Origin: Halorientalis marina
GTDB lineage: Archaea; Halobacteriota; Halobacteria; Halobacteriales; Haloarculaceae
NCBI RefSeq assembly: GCF_023028345.1
Contig: NZ_CP095487.1
Span: 1,984,001-2,048,000 of the forward strand
Direction of reading: 5' to 3'
Length of the DNA: 64,000 bases
Made by a program: the position numbers and the translations under genes. Of this stretch, positions 1 to 9,072 are shown piece by piece. Numbering within the stretch: position 1 is the first letter of the stretch; each line of letters starts with the position of its first letter. Below the pieces are notes generated by a model. The model made no database searches. It had not been told where the DNA came from and worked only from the letters and a program-made list of their open reading frames with translations.

Positions 1-518
1 AACGTCGCGATGGCGAACCCGACGGTCAGTCCGGCGACGACGGGGTCGCCGACGCCGGCGATCAGCCCACCTAATAGCTTGAGCTTCTCCAGGCCGGAGA
101 GCCTGGCCCAGAACCGCTGGATGGTCGTCTGGATGTCCCGGTCGACCAGTGCGACCCCGAGGCCGAGCTCCTCGGCCGTCTCGGTGGCCGCGAGCATATC
201 CGCCCCCGGTTCGATGTCGAACTGGTCGCCAAGCCGCGCCTGGACGTACGAGAGCAGCCAGTAGGCGAGAAACTGGAAGACGGTACTCCCGCCGAGCAGG
301 TCGCTCGGTTCGAGGTCCTCCGGGGCCTCGCCTTTCATCTGGCGGTACCGGCCCTCGTCGAGTTCGACGGCCACGATGTCCGGTCGCTGTTCCTCGATGG
401 TCCGTTCGACTTCTTCGACGCTGTCGGCCGAGACGTGGGCGGTTCCGAGAACCGTCACGCTCCCCTCCCCCGAGGGCTCGCCGGGCGGGTCCGGCGTCGG
501 TGCCGCACGCTCCGTCAT
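1..518 (-). CDS. TraB/PrgY family protein, 3' part missing (runs off window)
   Basis: The N-terminal ~172 residues of a TraB/GumN-type protein are present; the rest lies beyond the left edge. After a Pro/Glu-rich start comes VTVLGTAHVSADSVEEVE, the conserved GTAHVS motif of the family, followed by DIVAVELDEGRYRQM, the second conserved segment (Glu plus Arg). A later hydrophobic stretch (GGLIAGVGDPVVAGLTVGF) fits the membrane part of archaeal members. The family resembles peptidases or pheromone-shutdown proteins; its role in archaea is not established. The ATG at 516-518 is the only good start. No partner gene is visible. Confidence 0.8.
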   Translation of the reverse strand, partial: MTERAAPTPDPPGEPSGEGSVTVLGTAHVSADSVEEVERTIEEQRPDIVAVELDEGRYRQMKGEAPEDLEPSDLLGGSTVFQFLAYWLLSYVQARLGDQFDIEPGADMLAATETAEELGLGVALVDRDIQTTIQRFWARLSGLEKLKLLGGLIAGVGDPVVAGLTVGFAIAT

Positions 519-643
519 TGACCCTCCATAGACCACCCCCCGTTTTACGACTGTCGGGATGACATCGGGGCGCACGCGTCGAGAGGTCGGGCACGCACTG
601 ACGAGACAGCAGACGTTTTGTCGCTTCCGGCGAAGCGGCCCGT

Positions 644-1090
644 ATGCCGGACCTGATGGACACCTACATCGAGAACCGCGAGATGATCCAGCCCAACCAC
701 GCCAACAGCCTGAACACGACCCACGGCGGCAACGTCCTGAAGTGGATGGACGAGGTCGGCGGCATGGTCGCGATGCGTTTTGCCGGCCGGAACTGCGTCA
801 CCGCGCGGATGGAGCAGGTCAACTTCCGGCGCCCCATCGAGGTCGGCGACAACGCCCTCCTGAAGGGGTACGTCTACGACGCCGGCGAGACGAGTATCCG
901 CGTCCGCGTCCGCGCCTTCGGCGAGGACCCGCGGACCACCGAGACCGAACTCACCACCGAGTCGCACTTCGTCTACGTCGCTATCGACGACGACTTCGAT
1001 CCGGCTGCGGTCCCGGAACTCACCACCGACTCCGAACGCGGCGAGGAACTCCAGGCGGCCGCCCGGTCCAGTTCCGAGGAGAGCGCCTGA
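644..1090 (+). CDS. acyl-CoA thioesterase (hotdog fold, YciA/BFIT type)
   Basis: A 148-residue single hotdog-domain protein. The segment NTTHGGNVLKWMDEVGGMVA holds the HGG..L.WMDE signature of the YciA/ACOT family, in which the Asp/Glu region activates water for thioester hydrolysis, and the later RRPIEVGD and ESHFVYVAID segments match the same family. Members hydrolyse acyl-CoA in the cytoplasm, usually as hexamers. The ATG is 126 nt beyond the divergent TraB-type start. A Ser/Glu-rich tail follows the domain, as in other haloarchaeal copies. The substrate chain length cannot be read from the sequence. Confidence 0.85.
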   Translation: MPDLMDTYIENREMIQPNHANSLNTTHGGNVLKWMDEVGGMVAMRFAGRNCVTARMEQVNFRRPIEVGDNALLKGYVYDAGETSIRVRVRAFGEDPRTTETELTTESHFVYVAIDDDFDPAAVPELTTDSERGEELQAAARSSSEESA

Positions 1091-1154
1091 CCTGGCCCGC
1101 GGACACCGGCCCACCGACGCGCACTCTTTTCCCCGTGTCTCGCGTATCGCTCCT

Positions 1155-1616
1155 ATGGGACTGAACGTCGATCCGCCGGCACCGCCCGAACTCTCGACCG
1201 GGCTGGACGCAGACGACTACGACGACGTGGACGTACAGGGAACTGACTACCGCCGCGAGGAACTGGCGGAGTTCCTCCACGACGGAGCCTGGGAGCGGGC
1301 CTTCTACGACTGGATGGACGACACCGACATGGACGAGGACGACTTCGCAGTCGCGACCGACCTCGGGCTCTTCGAGGAGTTCGACTTCTTCTGGGACGAC
1401 TTCGCCGACCGCGTGGGCTATCACGCCCCCGGGCTGCCCGAGGACTGGCGCGAGCGTGACATCCACCCCGACCTCGACTCGTGGGGCCGCGTGTCCGCTA
1501 TCAACGCCGGCCTCACCGAACTCGGGCAGGTCGTCTGTGTCGTCCTCAAAAACGAGTACATCGACTGGGAAGCCGACTACGACGCCCCCGACGACCTCCC
1601 GGACTTCGAGACGTAG
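1155..1616 (+). CDS. conserved acidic haloarchaeal protein of unknown function
   Basis: A 153-residue, very acidic soluble protein (many Asp/Glu, few Lys). I do not recognise a named domain. Visible features are a central region DFAVATDLGLFEEFDFFWDD, rich in aromatic and acidic residues, and a hydrophobic C-terminal helix-like stretch LGQVVCVVLKNEYIDW. There is no signal peptide or membrane segment. A T-rich 'ctctttt' lies about 30 nt before the ATG, suiting a leaderless transcript. It ends 22 nt before the stop of the convergent methyltransferase. Codon use is typical of the window, so the gene is probably real. Confidence 0.7.
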   Translation: MGLNVDPPAPPELSTGLDADDYDDVDVQGTDYRREELAEFLHDGAWERAFYDWMDDTDMDEDDFAVATDLGLFEEFDFFWDDFADRVGYHAPGLPEDWRERDIHPDLDSWGRVSAINAGLTELGQVVCVVLKNEYIDWEADYDAPDDLPDFET

Positions 1617-1637
1617 CCCCCGCATCGCGGCACTCCC

Positions 1638-2198
1638 TCAGGCTTGCCACGCGGCGGCCAGTACGAACGTCTCGCGGCGGTCCTCGGCCCGATCCACGTC
1701 GAAGCCGGCATCGGCCATCGCCGCGCGCGCGTCGCTCGCGTCGAACCGTTCGTCGAGCGGCGGCCCCCCCTCGCCACGGCCGGCGGCAGTCCAGTCACCG
1801 ATGCCGACCCGTGCGCCGGGCGCGAGGACGCGCCCGAGTTCGGCGAGGGCGGCCTCCGTCGCGAACTCGTGGTAGGTCATCGTCGAGACGGCGCCGTCGA
1901 GCGCGTCGTCGGCAAACGGCAGGTCCGCAACCGCTGCGGTCACCGTCTCGACGTTTTCCGGTAGTCCCTTCTCACGGTACTGGTCGTGCATCGCGGCCTG
2001 GACGTCGACGGCGTGAACGGTGCCAACGTACGGGGCGACGTCGTCGGTGTAGAAGCCGGTCCCGCTCCCGAGGTCGGCGACCTCGTCGTCCGGGCCGGGG
2101 TCGAACAGCGCGAGGAGTTCGTCGGCCGAGAGATAGGCGTAGCGTGTGGGGTCTTCGAGCGCGTCGGCACGCTCGGCATCGAACGTGTGGAATCCCAT
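1638..2198 (-). CDS. class I SAM-dependent methyltransferase
   Basis: A 186-residue Rossmann-fold methyltransferase. Motif I is VADLGSGTGFYTDDVA (residues ~40-55), which binds S-adenosylmethionine. The motif II region VHAVDVQAAM and the post-motif DLPFADDALDGAVSTMTYHE follow in the usual order for UbiE/COQ5-like methyltransferases_11 enzymes. It is short because it lacks a substrate-cap insertion. The substrate cannot be inferred. The start ATG at 2196-2198 lies just downstream of a T-poor region, and no strong promoter is obvious. It is convergent with the upstream acidic unknown gene. Confidence 0.82.
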   Translation of the reverse strand: MGFHTFDAERADALEDPTRYAYLSADELLALFDPGPDDEVADLGSGTGFYTDDVAPYVGTVHAVDVQAAMHDQYREKGLPENVETVTAAVADLPFADDALDGAVSTMTYHEFATEAALAELGRVLAPGARVGIGDWTAAGRGEGGPPLDERFDASDARAAMADAGFDVDRAEDRRETFVLAAAWQA

Positions 2199-2248
2199 GT
2201 GCGTTCGTCGGGCCGGGTGGGATTAAGCCCCTCGGCCGCTCGTCCCGT

Positions 2249-2848
2249 TCACTCCTCCCGCCCGTACTCGCCGGTCAGCCGCGTGCTGGCGACGACAGAC
2301 CCCGAGAGGGCGTCGTCGACCGTCGGATACCGCGCGCCGGCCTGAACGTTCAGCGACCCCGAGACGGCATAGAGCGTGAACCGATAGGTGTGCGGGTCGT
2401 CCCCGGCGGGGGGGCGCGGCCCGCGGTAGCCGAGTTCGCCGAAGCCGTTCGTCCCCTGTCGAGCGTCCCCGAGGTCCGGAATGCGACGGGCCTGGGTGAC
2501 ACCCTCCGGAATCCGGGTGGTATCGGCCGGGACGTTCCAGCACAGCCAGTGGTAGAAGGGTCCGTCCGGTGCGTCAGGGTCGTCGACGATCAGTGTCAGG
2601 GTGTCGGCCCCGTTCGGGACGCCCTCGATTTCGAGGGGTGGGGACACGTCGTCGCCGTCGGCGGTGTACTTCCGTGGGATCGCCTCCCCGTCCGCGAACG
2701 CCGGCGAGCGGAGGACGAACCCGGGTGACGGGGAGACGGTCGTCGCGTTTCCCGATGGCTCGTCCGACCCGTCACCGGTACACCCCGCGAGGGCACCGCC
2801 GACCGCGACGCCGCCGCAGGCCCGCAGGAACCGCCGTCGTCCTGGCAT
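2249..2848 (-). CDS. YbhB/YbcL (PEBP) family lipoprotein with Tat-type signal
   Basis: A 199-residue secreted PEBP-fold protein. The N-terminus GRRRFLRACGGVAVGG followed by ALAGC gives twin arginines, a hydrophobic stretch and a lipobox Cys, so export through Tat and lipid anchoring are likely. The PEBP core is visible as IPRKYTADGDDVSPPLEI, LIVDDPDAPDG, FYHWLCWNVP and a C-terminal GPRPPAGDDPHTYRFTLYA, matching the ligand-binding pocket of RKIP/YbhB proteins. Archaeal roles are unknown. The reading frame continues 81 codons further upstream, but the ATG at 2846-2848 is chosen because it puts the signal peptide at the N-terminus. Confidence 0.86.
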   Translation of the reverse strand: MPGRRRFLRACGGVAVGGALAGCTGDGSDEPSGNATTVSPSPGFVLRSPAFADGEAIPRKYTADGDDVSPPLEIEGVPNGADTLTLIVDDPDAPDGPFYHWLCWNVPADTTRIPEGVTQARRIPDLGDARQGTNGFGELGYRGPRPPAGDDPHTYRFTLYAVSGSLNVQAGARYPTVDDALSGSVVASTRLTGEYGREE

Positions 2849-2933
2849 GAGCGCCCCTTCCACTCCGGGCCCCTTGAGCGTGGGGGGCTGGCAGTCGAGA
2901 GCTTCATTACGGGTGCCGGGCCAACGGGGACGT

Positions 2934-3113
2934 ATGGTGCGAGTCATCCCGCCGGAAGAACGGGTCTGTGAGCGGTGTGGGCGACGAGACGTCTGGGACG
3001 AGGCGGAACGGACGTGGGTCATCGCCGACGAGGACGGCGAGAAGGCGGTGGGGAACCCCCACTGTCTCCACGAGTGGGACATCAACGGCACCTACAACCC
3101 CTTCGAGGAGTGA
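2934..3113 (+). CDS. HEWD family small zinc-ribbon-like protein
   Basis: A 59-residue haloarchaeal protein ending in HCLHEWDINGTYNPFEE, which contains the HEWD signature that names the family. Near the N-terminus is CERCGRRDVWDEAE, and with the later His/Cys residues (PHCLH) it could bind one zinc ion. No function is known. The ATG at 2934 is taken although the frame extends upstream, because the family starts with MVRVIPPEERVC. It is divergent from the PEBP lipoprotein (85-nt gap). Confidence 0.85.
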   Translation: MVRVIPPEERVCERCGRRDVWDEAERTWVIADEDGEKAVGNPHCLHEWDINGTYNPFEE

Positions 3114-3185
3114 GCGGCGGTCCCGAACGACCACCGAACCTTTCGACCGACAGGCGTTTGCGAGTGGCCCGCGCATCTCACGGCC

Positions 3186-3491
3186 ATGCCGACGGCCTAC
3201 ATCACCGCGCCGCCCGAGGCGGCCGGGGACCTCGCGCGGACGCTCGTCGAGGAGCGCCTCGCGGCCTGTGTCAACCGCCTCTCCTGTGACTCGGTGTATC
3301 GCTGGGACGGGGACCTCCACGACGACGAAGAGGTCATCCTGCTCGCGAAGACGACCGACGCGGCCTACCCCGCCCTTCGGGATCGCGTGGTCGAACTCCA
3401 CCCCCACGACGTGCCCTGTATCGAGCGGTTCGACGAGGACGACGTGCTCGACTCGTTCGCGACCTGGCGGGGCGACGCCGTCGCCGAGTGA
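3186..3491 (+). CDS. cutA: CutA1 divalent-cation tolerance protein
   Basis: A 101-residue CutA1 protein, normal length for the family. Conserved elements are the N-terminal strand PTAYITAPPEAAGDLARTLVE, the EERLAACVN motif, the SVYRWDGDLHDDEEVILLAKT core and the HPHDVPCIERF segment. CutA forms very stable trimers with a ferredoxin-like fold and binds copper and other divalent metals; its physiological role is unsettled. It lies 72 nt after the HEWD gene on the same strand, and the ATG follows a weak T-rich element. Confidence 0.93.
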   Translation: MPTAYITAPPEAAGDLARTLVEERLAACVNRLSCDSVYRWDGDLHDDEEVILLAKTTDAAYPALRDRVVELHPHDVPCIERFDEDDVLDSFATWRGDAVAE

Positions 3492-3566
3492 CCGCCGGCT
3501 CGCGGGCCCCGAAGCAGTACCCCGCGACCCATTCGGGGCCACGACGCGAGGCGGTGAATACGAGTC

Positions 3567-4091
3567 TCAATCCTCGTCCGGGATGTGAGACTCCGTGAGA
3601 ACCTCGCTGTGGGCGGCGTGTTCCCGAGAGAGTTCGACGTACCGGTCGCCGGCGTACTGCCACGGGGAGTCCTCGACGTGCTTGACGAGTTCGGCCGGCG
3701 TCCCGGCATAGAGGACTGACTCGGGAATCTCGGTGCCCTCGGTGACGAGACTGTTCGCACCGACGAGGCTCCCGTCGCCGACCGTCGAGCGGTCGAGGAC
3801 GATCGCACCCATGCCGACCATGGCGCGCTCGCCGACGGTAGCGCTGTGGACGATGGCGTTGTGCCCGACGGTCGCGTACGGGCCGATTTCGGCCCCCTCG
3901 TGGAGCGTCGAGTTGTCCTGCACGTTCGCGCCCTCCCGGAGGACGATCTCGCCGTGGTCACCGCGCAGGACGGTTCCGGGCCAGACGCTCGCCTCTGCCT
4001 CTATCCGTACGTCGCCGATGACGGTCGCCGCGGGATCGACGTACGCCGAGTCCGCGATGTCCGGTTCCGCGTCCTTGAACGAACGAATCAT
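3567..4091 (-). CDS. gamma-class carbonic anhydrase family protein
   Basis: A 174-residue left-handed beta-helix (hexapeptide-repeat) protein. The three metal-ligand histidines of gamma-carbonic anhydrases are present in the expected spacing: His64 in DNSTLHEG, and His77 and His82 in VGHNAIVHSATVG. The GAIVLDRSTVGDGSLVGANS stretch shows further hexapeptide turns, and a C-terminal helix packs on the coil. Family members form trimers and may hydrate CO2 or have lost that activity. The ATG at 4089-4091 (MIRSF) is preferred to the GTG two codons earlier. Confidence 0.88.
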   Translation of the reverse strand: MIRSFKDAEPDIADSAYVDPAATVIGDVRIEAEASVWPGTVLRGDHGEIVLREGANVQDNSTLHEGAEIGPYATVGHNAIVHSATVGERAMVGMGAIVLDRSTVGDGSLVGANSLVTEGTEIPESVLYAGTPAELVKHVEDSPWQYAGDRYVELSREHAAHSEVLTESHIPDED

Positions 4092-4154
4092 CGTCACCGA
4101 CTGCGTCTCGGGTCGTAAAAAAGGCCGTGGAGTGGCCGAGCCCCGCTTCGTCCG

Positions 4155-5456
4155 TCAGGCCTCGGAGGTCGCGGCGCCTTTCTCGACGCTGTACCAACTC
4201 CCGTCCCAGCTGAACAGGTATTCGATGACCGCCTTGATGGCGGCGAGGCTGTACAGCGGGACGATCACCGGGACGAGCGCCCAGCCGACACCGAAACCGT
4301 CGACGGTTCCGGCGCGGCGGTCGTAGAAGCGGACGGCCGCCGTCGCCGCGAGGACGACGACGATGGGCAACAGGAACAGTCCCTCCGCGCCGGCCAGGAA
4401 GAGCACGACGAACTTCGAGAGCAGCGACAGCATGAGCAGACTCCCGACCACCGTGCTCGCACAGATGGCCGCCGACAGGAGGTTCCGGTAATCCGTCACC
4501 GGGCGGACCTTCGTGACGAGTTTGTGGAGGGTCTGGGCGTAGCCGGTCATCCAGCGTTTGCGTTGGCCCCACCAGTCCCGGAGCGAGTGGGCCGCCTCGA
4601 TCCGCGAAGGTGCAGCCAGCTGTTCTTCTACCTCGATGCGGTTCTTGTAACACTCGTAGGCGAAGTCGAAGTCCTCGGTGAGCATCGATTCGTCGTAGCC
4701 GCCGACGCGGTCGAGCACCGACCGCTCCATCACGACGGCGCGACTCGCGGCCATCCTGAAGTCGGTCACGAGGTACAGCAGGCGCCGACCGACGTAGCTC
4801 AACAGAACCGACTCGTAGTAGGCCAACTCCTCGACGAAGCCGTCGGGCTGTGGGACGGTCCGACCCTGGACGACCTCACAGGCGTTCAGGCGGGCGACGG
4901 CCCGGCCGACGAACTCCGGATGGACCACCTCGTCGGCGTCGAACACCGCAACGAGGTCACTGTCGGTACCCTCGGTCGCGTAGTTGATCGCGCCGGCCTT
5001 CGAGCCCGGCGATTCGGTGTTGACGAGGTACTCCACGCCCGCGCTGGCGGCCAGCTCGCGGGCGCGCTCGATACTCCGTTCGTCGTCCGGCTCACAGACG
5101 ATCCGGATCGACAGGTCGTCGTACTCGCTGTCCAACAGGCTCTCGACGCTCCGATGGAGGACGGCGGCGTCACCGTAGACGGGGACGATGGCGGTGACGG
5201 ACGGGCCCGATTCGACAGGGGCTGGACCCTCGCCCCGGAGGAGCGACCACAGGAAGGCGGTCGTCGATAGCCCGACGAACCCGGTGAACATCAGGCTTGA
5301 GAGGACCGCCTGGAGGAGGACGACGACCAGGACGGCGAACGCGAACTCGACCCGGAACGTCAGCGCGTAGTGTCCCTGGACGAATCCCCACAGGAACACG
5401 CCGCTCGACACGCCGACGAAGCTAAGCCGGTCGAGCCAACGTCTGAGTAGTCTCAT
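4155..5456 (-). CDS. membrane-bound processive-type family 2 glycosyltransferase
   Basis: A 433-residue integral-membrane GT2. Two N-terminal membrane helices (residues ~10-70) precede the GT-A domain, which has VTAIVPVYGD (~88), the sugar-nucleotide DXD as DADE (173-176), TED (260-262, catalytic base) and QRKRW (298-302). Three more membrane spans lie at the C-terminus. The QXXRW motif and topology are those of hyaluronan-, chitin- and cellulose-synthase-like enzymes, so it may make and export a beta-linked chain; the sugar cannot be told. It borders the N-glycosylation region but is separated from aglB by a small gene. Confidence 0.87.
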   Translation of the reverse strand: MRLLRRWLDRLSFVGVSSGVFLWGFVQGHYALTFRVEFAFAVLVVVLLQAVLSSLMFTGFVGLSTTAFLWSLLRGEGPAPVESGPSVTAIVPVYGDAAVLHRSVESLLDSEYDDLSIRIVCEPDDERSIERARELAASAGVEYLVNTESPGSKAGAINYATEGTDSDLVAVFDADEVVHPEFVGRAVARLNACEVVQGRTVPQPDGFVEELAYYESVLLSYVGRRLLYLVTDFRMAASRAVVMERSVLDRVGGYDESMLTEDFDFAYECYKNRIEVEEQLAAPSRIEAAHSLRDWWGQRKRWMTGYAQTLHKLVTKVRPVTDYRNLLSAAICASTVVGSLLMLSLLSKFVVLFLAGAEGLFLLPIVVVLAATAAVRFYDRRAGTVDGFGVGWALVPVIVPLYSLAAIKAVIEYLFSWDGSWYSVEKGAATSEA

Positions 5457-5728
5457 ACCAATGACTCGTCCGGTCGAACGTGTCGAAAGTGGGGTAAATG
5501 TATCTGTCGGTCCGTAAAGAGGATTCTCGTCCCACGTTCACACGGTAACAGGGTTGAAACCCCTGGAACCGTCTCCGTTCGTGTTCGATTTCTGCCACCC
5601 GCCCGGTCGTCGCAGTTCGACTACACGGATATCGAAAATAAAAGCAGCACAGCACGTCAGCTGCCTTGAGATATCACGACCGATAATTGCGCCGCGACGT
5701 TTATTCGGTTGGCTGACAAGCGTCAGAC
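5457..5728. other. AT-rich intergenic region between a GT2 and a small membrane gene
   Basis: About 270 bp, clearly more AT-rich than its surroundings. It holds the promoters of the two divergent genes and several A/T runs (for example around 5630-5650 and 5695-5705). A convincing open frame with haloarchaeal codon use is not present. An overlapping 77-codon minus-strand frame is Cys/Tyr-rich and basic, and is judged spurious. Confidence 0.5.
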
Positions 5729-5962
5729 ATGGACGCCACAGGTCGTGATATCGTGACCTTCGTCCTCGCGCTCGCGCTCGCGGGACTCTCGCCGGTCGTT
5801 CTCTTCGCGGACGTGGAGCTGCTTCCGATGCTCGCCGTCGCCGCGGACGTGTTCGGCGGCGTCCCACTGCACCAGGTCGGCATCGTCGCGTTCCTGGCGC
5901 TGCTCGGCGCGGCGTGGGTCGATAGTTCCAGTCCCGAGGGCGACACGCCCGACTGGGACTGA
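5729..5962 (+). CDS. small two-span membrane protein, unknown function
   Basis: A 77-residue protein with two hydrophobic segments, IVTFVLALALAGLSPVVLF (residues ~8-26) and VGIVAFLALLGAAWV (~50-64), linked by a short loop and ending in the acidic tail SSSPEGDTPDWD. I recognise no family. A 'gtttattcgg' element (5698-5707) about 27 nt before the ATG fits a leaderless promoter, which supports a real gene. It is convergent with aglB, whose stop is 32 nt away. Confidence 0.6.
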   Translation: MDATGRDIVTFVLALALAGLSPVVLFADVELLPMLAVAADVFGGVPLHQVGIVAFLALLGAAWVDSSSPEGDTPDWD

Positions 5963-5994
5963 GCGGACTGCGTCGAAAAACCGCCGGGCCAGTC

Positions 5995-8900
5995 CTATGG
6001 CGCCACTGCCTGTCGCGGGCCGGCGACGCTCTCCGCAGTCTGATTCTCGTCGGTCGTCCCCTCCGTCTGTGAGCCGTCCGTCGACCCGTCGGTCGTTTCG
6101 CTGCCTTCCGTGGCGTTTTCGCCACCGTCGGAGGCGTTGATGTTACCCTCGGCGACCGTCTGACGCTCCAGTTCCACCGTGATCGGTGAAGTGTTCTCGC
6201 CGACGACGTTCGCCTCCGGAACCGTCGCGTTGGCCGTGTAGAGGTACTGTGCGCCCGACGTCTCGTTCACGCGCACGGCCGGCCGCTGGTAGTTGGTGCT
6301 GGTCGGCGCCTCGTAGAACCGGTACGACCCGGTCGCGCGGGCACTGACGTTCGTGTACCCGTTCTCGGTACCGAAGTTCTCGTAGCCCGTCGTCGAGTAC
6401 GGCAGGGTCATCTCGAAGTTCCCCTGGGCGTCGGTGTCGGCCATCTGCCGGTAGATGAACGACGAGTCGGTCGTTGGCGAGCGAATCTGAACCCGTGCAG
6501 CGACCGACGAGTTCGGCGGCCCCTCGCCCTCGATGGTCGCTCCCGGGACGCGCTCGAAGACCTTCACCCACGGCGGCCGCACCAGTTGACTCCGGTTCTG
6601 ACTGTCCGTGTCGAACAGGATACCCTGGAGCTGGGACTGGACCTGCCTGGCCTGGACCTCGGACATGTTCCGGAGGTCCATCCCGGCCGCCAGTCCTCGG
6701 AGTTCGGACTGGACCGCCAGCTGGTACGGGCTCCCGCGCTGAATCGCCGACGTCTCGGAGTTCCGGACCAGCCGGTAGTGCTCCAGCGCCTCGACGTATT
6801 CCGGCGGGTTCGGACCGACGCCGCCGATCTGCCCGGTGTTGTTCTGCAGGTACTCCCGAGCCTGATCGAGCGTCCGGAACTGCCGGAAGTTCGGTCGGTC
6901 ACGCGGCAGGGTTCTGAGCGTCCCACCCTGAACCTGCCGTTCGCCGTAGTTGATCACGACCGGGTTCGGGCGCTGGGCGCTCCCGTGGAACTGCCACAGC
7001 CGATTGACCGTGCTGTTGTAGTAGCGCTGCGAGCGGGTGTAGTAGGCTGTCCGCGGCTGGCCGCCCGACAGCGAGAGGACGCGCTGGCGGAAGTCCCGCG
7101 GACTCACGTCCGCGTCGTCGTAGAACTGGATCGGCGCGAAGAACTTCCCGTTGGCGCGCCGGGACCACGTGTTGGTCATCTTCCAGTCGACCATGACGTA
7201 GCGGGTCGCGGCGTCGTCCTCGCTCACCTCGTCGAGAACCTCGTTCGCCCGCGTCTCGTTGGGCGCGAGCAGGAAGTTCGCGGCGTCGGTCGCTCCCTGC
7301 TGGAACGGGTTCGCGTTGGGGATTCGTTCCCCGCGAACTGTGATCCAGTGGCCGTAGTCCCACCACGACATCACGCCGTAGGACCCCGATGGGTAGTCGT
7401 AGTCGTCCTGTCGGGGCACGGTCCCGTAATAGCTCATGTTGCTGTCCGCGCCGCCGTAGGTTCCCGGTTCGGGCGTGTTGTCGTCCATCCACTCGAGGCT
7501 ACTGCCCCAGCCGACGACGCCGGCGCTCGGCTGATTGCCCTGTGCCTCGTCCACGACGGTCGGTCGACCGCCGACGTTGACGACCAGGGGTGCGACGACG
7601 ACGAGCAACACCGCCATGACCGTGATGACCTGGAACGTCTCGATATCTTTGAACGACTCGATCCGCTCGCTGGCCGTGAGATACTGGATCACGAACTTGA
7701 CCGCGTACGCGTTCAGTACCACGATGGGGAGCACGATGTAGTACGTGAACCGCTGCTGGGAGAGCGTCGCCAGCAGGAGCACGAGACTCCAGACCAGAAC
7801 GAGCAGGGTCTCGCCGCGTGGGTTGTCCGAGCGAACGTGTGCGACGACGACCAGGAGCGCGCCGAACAGCGCGCTGAACGCCGTCAGCCCGTAGCTGACG
7901 AAGAACGTGATCAGCGGCCGCGTGAGGGGCTGGGCCTCGCCAATGGTCTGTCCCGTCGCGGAGCCGGCACCGAGAATGCGGGCGGCGTTGTTGACGAAGA
8001 AACTGTAGAGGTTCGGCGTCAGCAGGGCCATCAGCACTGCGATGGCACCGATAATGCCGACGACCGAGAGCGGATACAGCCGGCGGTCGAGGTCCCGGTC
8101 GTCCCACACGCGGGCAAGGAAGGCCATGAAGCCACAGCCGAACGCGACCGCGAAGGCCAAAAGCGGTTGCAGCAGCGTGAAGTCCGTGGTAGCGAGCGCG
8201 AATTCGCTCAGCGGGATGAACGAAAGCAGGCCGGCCGTGCCGAGGCCGACGACGCCGGTGAACGCGACGTGATCCGGGCTCCGTCCGCGGAGGTAGTCGA
8301 CGTTCAACTGCACGAAGAAGTACAGTCCGAGGATCACGATGAGCAGGACCGCCGGCGGCCACACCCAGATGTACAGCGCGAGCGCGAAGCCGGCCAGGAT
8401 CGCCCAGGTGAGCGGGCGCCGGAGCGGCTCCCACTCCCTGTTTGCCACGAGTTCCCAGACCGGCATCTCCGTCTCGGAGACCGAAACCGCGACCATGAAG
8501 CCGAGGACCGCGAGCATCTGGAACAGCGCCTCGGCGACGTGGTGGTCGCTGAACCCGACCATGCTCCGCTGGAGCAGCCCGCCGGTCGAGAGCGCCAGGA
8601 TCAACACGGAGACGAGTCCGGCGAAGCGCCCGCCCATCCGTCTGCCGGCCAGGTAGACCGGAATGGCGACGAGCGTCCCGAACACGGCCGGCATGACCAG
8701 CAACACCGTCGCGATGGTCTGTTGACTCGGGTCCCCCAACCCGACGATCAGTGCCACCGTCGCGACGATCTGGTCGAACAGCGAGCCGAACTGGCCCTGC
8801 CCCGTCCCGATCGGGAAGTAGGTCCACACGTCGTACGGCATCGTGTTCGGCCAGTTCTGGACCGTGTAGGTCGTCTGCCGCAGGTGATACCACGCGTCGT

Positions 8901-9072
8901 TCCCCGAGAGCAACACCCTCCCATCCTGAATGAAATTCGAGTAGCTCTGTACTCGGATCCACAGCATGAACCCGAGAAGCACCACCAGCGTCGGGATCTG
9001 GTACCACTTCTCGAAGTCACGTACCGCGGTTCCGAGGTCGAAGTCCTCGAACCGTTCCCGGCCTTGACTCAT
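5995..9072 (-). CDS. aglB: AglB, archaeal oligosaccharyltransferase (STT3 family)
   Basis: A 1025-residue STT3-type enzyme that moves a dolichol-phosphate-linked glycan to Asn in Asn-X-Ser/Thr of exported proteins. The N-terminal half has about 13 membrane spans. Residues 57-65 hold GNDAWYHLR, the acidic motif in the first external loop that binds metal. The sequon-binding WWDYG is at residues 570-574 in the external globular half. A beta-rich domain and a Ser/Thr/Glu/Asn-rich tail follow. A 'gtttatcc' TATA-like box about 30 nt upstream on the minus strand suits a leaderless start at the ATG. The surrounding glycosyltransferases, flippase and aglJ point to one N-glycosylation locus. Confidence 0.96.
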   Translation of the reverse strand: MSQGRERFEDFDLGTAVRDFEKWYQIPTLVVLLGFMLWIRVQSYSNFIQDGRVLLSGNDAWYHLRQTTYTVQNWPNTMPYDVWTYFPIGTGQGQFGSLFDQIVATVALIVGLGDPSQQTIATVLLVMPAVFGTLVAIPVYLAGRRMGGRFAGLVSVLILALSTGGLLQRSMVGFSDHHVAEALFQMLAVLGFMVAVSVSETEMPVWELVANREWEPLRRPLTWAILAGFALALYIWVWPPAVLLIVILGLYFFVQLNVDYLRGRSPDHVAFTGVVGLGTAGLLSFIPLSEFALATTDFTLLQPLLAFAVAFGCGFMAFLARVWDDRDLDRRLYPLSVVGIIGAIAVLMALLTPNLYSFFVNNAARILGAGSATGQTIGEAQPLTRPLITFFVSYGLTAFSALFGALLVVVAHVRSDNPRGETLLVLVWSLVLLLATLSQQRFTYYIVLPIVVLNAYAVKFVIQYLTASERIESFKDIETFQVITVMAVLLVVVAPLVVNVGGRPTVVDEAQGNQPSAGVVGWGSSLEWMDDNTPEPGTYGGADSNMSYYGTVPRQDDYDYPSGSYGVMSWWDYGHWITVRGERIPNANPFQQGATDAANFLLAPNETRANEVLDEVSEDDAATRYVMVDWKMTNTWSRRANGKFFAPIQFYDDADVSPRDFRQRVLSLSGGQPRTAYYTRSQRYYNSTVNRLWQFHGSAQRPNPVVINYGERQVQGGTLRTLPRDRPNFRQFRTLDQAREYLQNNTGQIGGVGPNPPEYVEALEHYRLVRNSETSAIQRGSPYQLAVQSELRGLAAGMDLRNMSEVQARQVQSQLQGILFDTDSQNRSQLVRPPWVKVFERVPGATIEGEGPPNSSVAARVQIRSPTTDSSFIYRQMADTDAQGNFEMTLPYSTTGYENFGTENGYTNVSARATGSYRFYEAPTSTNYQRPAVRVNETSGAQYLYTANATVPEANVVGENTSPITVELERQTVAEGNINASDGGENATEGSETTDGSTDGSQTEGTTDENQTAESVAGPRQAVAP

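Noticed and set aside
5422-5655. 77-codon minus-strand frame upstream of the membrane GT2 gene
   Set aside because: It is Cys/Tyr/Arg-rich and overlaps the GT2 start in another frame. The AT-rich region is better explained by promoters.
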